DNA from: Knoellia koreensis
Lineage (GTDB): Bacteria > Actinomycetota > Actinomycetes > Actinomycetales > Dermatophilaceae
DNA: 64,000 bases
Direction: 5' to 3'
NCBI RefSeq assembly: GCF_013041615.1
Contig: NZ_JABEPQ010000003.1
Span: 124,001 to 188,000, forward strand
A program made the position numbers and the translations under genes. This document shows, in pieces, positions 60,480-64,000 of the stretch; the stretch's first letter is position 1; each line of letters begins with the position of its first letter. A model generated the notes under the pieces. The model did not search any database, had not been told where the DNA came from, and saw nothing but the letters and a program-made list of their open reading frames with translations.

Positions 60480-62210
60480 CTACCGCGTGGCGGGCGTCCA
60501 GCCCTGGGCGGTCAGCGTGCTCGGGTCCTTCTCGGAGTCGAGCAGTGCGCCACCGGTCGTCGCCACCTTGATGGCGTCGACGTAGACGCCGCGGCCGAGG
60601 TAGAGCGCGTCGGTGGTGTAGCGCCAGCGCAGCTGCTGGGTGCCGGGTGCCAGGTCGGCGTTCGCCTGGGTCCACAACCGCTCTCCTGCACCGGACACCG
60701 TGCCCTTGTCCGCGGTGGTCGTCGTGCCGCGGTCACGCACCGTGAACGGCTGCGGCTCCCACGTCCGGCCGCCGGCGGTCGACCGCTCCAGGACGAGCAG
60801 GTCCGTCTCCTCGGTGTCGAGGAAGAGGTCGAACGACAGCCGCGCCCCGGAGGCCGGCACATCGAGCGCGGCTGTCGTCAGCGTGGTGGTCGCGTTGTTG
60901 GTGGCACCGCCGAACCAGGCGGTCGCCCCCTTGGACGGCCGCACCGCCATCGCCTGCGCCAGTCCGCCCGCCCACTCGCGGCGGGCCGGGTTGTTGCTGC
61001 CCCAGTTCCGGGACGGGTGGACGCGGTTGGTGAGCAGGATGGCGAACGACCTCGATGCGAAGTCGATGACGATCGACGTCCCGGTGTAGCCCGTGTGCCC
61101 GGCGGTGCGGGGACCGGAGAGGGCGTCCATGTACCACCGCTGGTCGAGCTCGAACCCGAGCCCGTGGGAGTCACCGGGGAAGGCGGTGTTGAAGTTGGTG
61201 ATGAGGGAGTCGACGCTCTTGCGCGTGAGGACCCGGTTGCCCTTGTAGGTGCCACCGTTGAGCAAGGCCTGCGAGAGCACCGCGAGGTCCTGCGCCGTGG
61301 AGAAGACCCCGGCGTGACCGGCGACCCCGCCGAGCGACCACGCGTTCTCGTCGTGCACCTCGCCCCAGACCATGCCGCGCGGCGGCGATGCCTGGTACTC
61401 GGTGGCGGCGGTCCGCTCCTTGTTCGTCGGGTTGTAGCCCGTGTCCTTCATCCCCAAGGGCTTCGTGATGCGTTCTGCCACAACGCGATCCAGCGGCTCA
61501 CCCCGAAGGCGCTCGACCATGACACCGAGGGTGATCATGTTGAGGTCGCTGTAGAGGTAGGTGCTGCCCGGCTCGTTGACGGGCGGCTGGTCCATGACGG
61601 CCTTGATCCGCGACTCCTTGTCCGGGTACTTGCTCCACAGCGGCAGCCAGGCCGGGAAGCCGGACGTGTGGGTGAGCAGCATGCGCACCGTCACGTTCTC
61701 CTTGCCGCCTGCGGCGAACTCGGGGAGGTATGCCGCGACAGGGGCTTCCAGGTCGACCTTCCCCTCCTCGATGAGCTGGACGACGGCGATGGAGGTGAAC
61801 AGCTTGGAGACCGAGGCGAGGTCGAAGATCGTGTCGTCCTGCATGGGCACCCACTGGTCCCGCGGGAGCTCCTGGGTCTCCGTCGCGTAGCGCAGCGCGT
61901 AGCCGCTCGTGTGCCTCGCGGCGATCTTGCCGTCGTGGCCCATGACGGCGACCGCTCCGGCATACATCGGCTTGCCACCGGGAGGGGCCGTCTCGTGGCT
62001 GCGCACCAGCTCGCTGGCCCTCGCGATCGGCGCCGGGTCGAGGCCGACGGACTGCGGGCTCGCGTCACGCAGCACGGTGTTCGCGGGCATGTAGCCCATC
62101 CTCGGCTTGCTGAAGTCCTCGGCGCTGGCCGGGCCGGCCATGACCACCCCGCTCACCATCGTGGCGGCCACCGTGGCCGTCACCCATGCGGACCTGCGTC
62201 CAGTTCGCAT
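60480..62210 (-). CDS. Secreted serine hydrolase, beta-lactamase class C fold (AmiE/YbbE-like)
   Basis: A 576-residue exported enzyme. A Sec signal (residues 1-30, ending GPASA) is followed by the serine hydrolase domain with SVSKLFTS (SxxK), YSDLNMITLG (the YxN position reads YSD) and GHTGYTG (KTG-like). Residues 420-575 form a beta-sandwich module of the type found in carbohydrate-binding or jelly-roll domains. In Bacillus the similar AmiE (YbbE) removes peptides from MurNAc in the same gene neighbourhood. AGGGGAG is upstream of ATG 62210. It lies 15 bp downstream of namZ. Confidence 0.85.
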   Translation of the reverse strand: MRTGRRSAWVTATVAATMVSGVVMAGPASAEDFSKPRMGYMPANTVLRDASPQSVGLDPAPIARASELVRSHETAPPGGKPMYAGAVAVMGHDGKIAARHTSGYALRYATETQELPRDQWVPMQDDTIFDLASVSKLFTSIAVVQLIEEGKVDLEAPVAAYLPEFAAGGKENVTVRMLLTHTSGFPAWLPLWSKYPDKESRIKAVMDQPPVNEPGSTYLYSDLNMITLGVMVERLRGEPLDRVVAERITKPLGMKDTGYNPTNKERTAATEYQASPPRGMVWGEVHDENAWSLGGVAGHAGVFSTAQDLAVLSQALLNGGTYKGNRVLTRKSVDSLITNFNTAFPGDSHGLGFELDQRWYMDALSGPRTAGHTGYTGTSIVIDFASRSFAILLTNRVHPSRNWGSNNPARREWAGGLAQAMAVRPSKGATAWFGGATNNATTTLTTAALDVPASGARLSFDLFLDTEETDLLVLERSTAGGRTWEPQPFTVRDRGTTTTADKGTVSGAGERLWTQANADLAPGTQQLRWRYTTDALYLGRGVYVDAIKVATTGGALLDSEKDPSTLTAQGWTPATR

Positions 62211-62225
62211 CGTGTCTCCCCTTCG

Positions 62226-63539
62226 TCAGTTCGCTGGTCCGCGATAGATGAGGTACTGCTGGCGCCGCGCGTCGAACGCGGCGAGCTCGGCCTTCCAGGC
62301 GCCGATGACCTCGTCGGCCGAGGCGCCTGCGGTGATCTGGTCGCGCAGGCGGGTCGAGCCCGAGAGCTTGTCGATCCAGTAGGGCCGCTGGGGGTCGTAG
62401 CTGTCGTAGCGCCACTGGAAGTCCGAGTAGAGCGACTTGGCCGCCACGAGCACCTCGACCGCGACCCGCAAAGGGTCGAACGTCGCAGTGTCGGTGATGT
62501 GCACCTGGACGCCGCCACACACGAGGTTGGCGTGCTTGTTGAACGTCGGCGTGAAGTAGGCCTCGCGGAAGCCCACGCCCGAAATCCCGCGCCCCGCAAG
62601 GCGTTCCGCCCACTTGTAGTCGACGTAGGGAGCGCCGATCAGCTCGAACGGCCGCGTCGTCCCACGCCCCTCGGACAGGTTCGTCCCCTCGAACATCCCC
62701 GTGCCCGGGTAGACCAGCGCGGTGTCCGGTGTCGGCATGTTGGGACTTGGCATGACCCAGGGAAGGCCCGTCGCGGCATACACGACATCGCGGCGCCAGC
62801 CACTCATCTCGACCACGGTGAGGTCGCGCAGGCGCCCGCCCGCGTCGGCCGGCAGGAACTCCGCGTCGAAGAAGCGCGCGAGCTCGCCGACACTCATGCC
62901 GTGCGCCTGGACGATCTCCTTGGCCCCGACGCCGGAGGTGTATGCCGTCGTCATCATCGGTCCGCGCGCGGTGCCACCCGTGGGGTTGGGCCGGTCGAGG
63001 ACGACGAAGCGCGCGTCCGTGGCGACGGCGGCGCGCATCGCCGTGTACATCGTCCAGATGTAGGTGTAGAAGCGCGCCCCGGCGTCCTGGATGTCGAAGA
63101 CGACGGTCTCGACGCCCGCCTTGCGGAAGAGGTCGGTCATCTTCGTCACGCCCGCGCCGTAGGCGTCGTAGACGGTGAGGCCGGTGCGCGGGTCGGTCGT
63201 GGTGCCCTCCGAGCCACCCGCCTGGGCGGTGCCGCGGAAGCCGTGCTCGGGCCCGAAGACGCCGACGATGTCGACCGTGCCGGCCTCGTGCATCTCGTCG
63301 ACGATCGAGCGCAGGTTGGTCAGGATTCCGGTGGGGTTGGTGATGATTCCGACCTTCTGGCCGCGCAGCTCGCTCCACCCCTTGGCGGCCTGGACCTCGG
63401 CACCCGTGGTGACCTTGCGGGACGGGTAGTTGGTGGCCGCGGGCGTCCCAGCAGCATTGGCGGCCGCGGCAGCGGCCGGGACGGCCAGCGCGGAAACCCC
63501 TGCTGCAGTGAGCAGTTGGCGACGGTTGAGGGCGGACAT
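62226..63539 (-). CDS. namZ: Exo-N-acetylmuramidase NamZ (DUF1343 family)
   Basis: Releases terminal MurNAc from peptidoglycan fragments outside the cell. The 437-residue product has a twin-arginine signal (NRRQLLTAAGVSALAV, residues 5-32), then the DUF1343 domain: KVGIITNPTGILTN, VGVFGPEHGFRGT with the probable catalytic glutamate, VVFDIQDAGARFYTYIWTM and the signature EGTNLSEGRGTTRPFE. CGGAGGAG precedes ATG 63539. With AmiE-like, MurQ and RpiR proteins it forms a MurNAc recycling locus; no MurNAc transporter or kinase is in the window. Confidence 0.92.
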   Translation of the reverse strand: MSALNRRQLLTAAGVSALAVPAAAAAANAAGTPAATNYPSRKVTTGAEVQAAKGWSELRGQKVGIITNPTGILTNLRSIVDEMHEAGTVDIVGVFGPEHGFRGTAQAGGSEGTTTDPRTGLTVYDAYGAGVTKMTDLFRKAGVETVVFDIQDAGARFYTYIWTMYTAMRAAVATDARFVVLDRPNPTGGTARGPMMTTAYTSGVGAKEIVQAHGMSVGELARFFDAEFLPADAGGRLRDLTVVEMSGWRRDVVYAATGLPWVMPSPNMPTPDTALVYPGTGMFEGTNLSEGRGTTRPFELIGAPYVDYKWAERLAGRGISGVGFREAYFTPTFNKHANLVCGGVQVHITDTATFDPLRVAVEVLVAAKSLYSDFQWRYDSYDPQRPYWIDKLSGSTRLRDQITAGASADEVIGAWKAELAAFDARRQQYLIYRGPAN

Positions 63540-63566
63540 GCGGATCTCCTCCGGTGGGCGGGATGG

Positions 63567-63689
63567 TCAGGGCGCGGTGGTGCGCGGCAGCACGGGCTCG
63601 AGCACCGCACGGCGACCGCCGGTGGCGCTCGTGGACACGTCGGGCCGGGGCAGGAGCAGAAGGGGGCCGCACCCGATGGGTTTGGACAT
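63567..63689 (-). CDS. Possible 40-residue leader peptide upstream of namZ
   Basis: A short reading frame, MSKPIGCGPLLLLPRPDVST through LPRTTAP, preceded by GGAGGCGTC, one of the best ribosome sites in the window. It stops 27 bp before the namZ ATG. It has one Cys and a run of four Leu. It could be a small protein, a leader that couples translation, or chance. Confidence 0.35.
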   Translation of the reverse strand: MSKPIGCGPLLLLPRPDVSTSATGGRRAVLEPVLPRTTAP

Positions 63690-63704
63690 GACGCCTCCAG
63701 CGAC

Positions 63705-63750
63705 GTGAACGATTCACAAACTTCGTCCTAGTCGCGCAACTTACCTACAT
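63705..63750 (-). promoter_or_regulatory. namZ control region: GTGAA-CGA-TTCAC palindrome and RpiR-like site
   Basis: A perfect palindrome GTGAA-CGA-TTCAC at 63705-63717 and, 20 bp further upstream, CAACTTACCTACAT at 63737-63750, which resembles the murQ operator. The murQ upstream region also shares CGACGTGAA with this palindrome at about 59442. Confidence 0.45.
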
Positions 63751-63809
63751 CTCCGGGGTCCGGCAACAGATGACCGGGTATGCCGCGTGGCCGCCTCCCC
63801 GACCGGCCC

Positions 63810-64000
63810 TCAGGCCCCGAACGGGCCCAGGGCCACGAACACCTTCCGTGAGGGTTCGAGCGTCTCCCACACCCCGCTGAACCCACGCGGCACGAAGAAC
63901 GCCTCACCGGCGCCGAACTCGCGGCGCCGGCCGTCCTCGTCGACCAGGGCCACTCGGCCCTCGAGCATCACGCACACCTCGTCGTAGGGGTAGTCGGGCA
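63810..64000 (-). CDS. Cupin-domain protein (DUF861/EutQ-like), N-terminus beyond the edge
   Basis: The last 63 residues of a cupin are in the window: PDYPYDEVCVMLEGRVALVD, REFGAGEAFFVPRGFSGVWE, ending VFVALGPFGA. Motif 2 (VPRGFSGVWE) is the cupin_3 pattern, usual in small sugar or ethanolamine-type cupins. No start codon is in view. One GTATGCC motif lies just past its stop. Function unknown. Confidence 0.8.
   Translation of the reverse strand, partial: PDYPYDEVCVMLEGRVALVDEDGRRREFGAGEAFFVPRGFSGVWETLEPSRKVFVALGPFGA

Noticed and set aside
61017-63731. 904-codon plus-strand frame
   Set aside because: Antisense shadow of the AmiE-like and NamZ genes, which have signal peptides and family motifs.

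Overview
The window is high-GC, densely packed bacterial chromosome, and everything in it points to an actinobacterium, most likely a Micrococcales member of the Intrasporangiaceae type. The evidence is a WhiB regulator, a mycothiol-dependent formaldehyde dehydrogenase (MscR), a MarP protease, many GTG starts, many leaderless genes (a TANNNT -10 box 6-7 nt before ATG or GTG), and a long block whose gene content and order match the Mycobacterium tuberculosis Rv3669-Rv3683 region. The genus is inference. No phage, insertion sequence, CRISPR array or replication origin was seen.

Layout. 1-6.4 kb: purine and ureide catabolism and linked carbon metabolism (urate/xanthine permease cut by the left edge, uricase, a guanidinium exporter under a guanidine-III riboswitch, a regulator, a CitE-like aldolase, ACT-domain malic enzyme). 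6.5-13.8 kb: a CoA-dependent aromatic pathway (PaaX regulator, RidA deaminase, then cupin, TesB thioesterase, aryl-CoA ligase, a monooxygenase/old-yellow-enzyme fusion and a 4HBT thioesterase, each overlapping the next by a few bases), which best fits 2-aminobenzoate (anthranilate) or salicylate. 13.8-17.6 kb: FMN reductase, nhaA behind a structured leader, an ion permease and a CBS protein.

17.7-33.0 kb is the mycobacteria-like block: holin-like protein, EphE-like hydrolase without its nucleophile, MarP, Nudix, nth, crp, metallo-hydrolase, Nudix, RidA, a pair of ArsA/Get3-type ATPases, WhiB, a class A PBP, YqeY and a metallophosphoesterase. 33.2-35.1 kb: tRNA-Pro followed by a HEPN/MNT toxin-antitoxin pair and a lipoprotein. 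35.2-37.7 kb: formaldehyde detoxification (MscR plus a putative S-formylmycothiol hydrolase). 37.7-44.8 kb: the least understood part, a DUF362 protein and an epimerase facing a six-gene operon (beta-propeller, Thr-rich beta protein, Ig-like protein, His/Cys-rich protein, Cys-tailed protein, phasin-like protein). 44.9-57.9 kb: acyl-CoA synthetase and PPi-phosphofructokinase, a LytR_C protein with an MtrA-like box, an Asd-like protein and aspartokinase, recR, dnaX and the SRP RNA. 57.9-58.5 kb: tRNA-Ser and a repeat array built from its 3' end. 58.5-63.7 kb: MurNAc/peptidoglycan recycling (MurQ, RpiR regulator, AmiE-like hydrolase, NamZ). A cupin is cut by the right edge.

Cutting across all of this, the octamer GTATGCCG (or its complement CGGCATAC) occurs about 70 times, far above chance, often forcing rare codons. 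With the 37.7-44.8 kb cluster it is the most interesting unexplained signal here.
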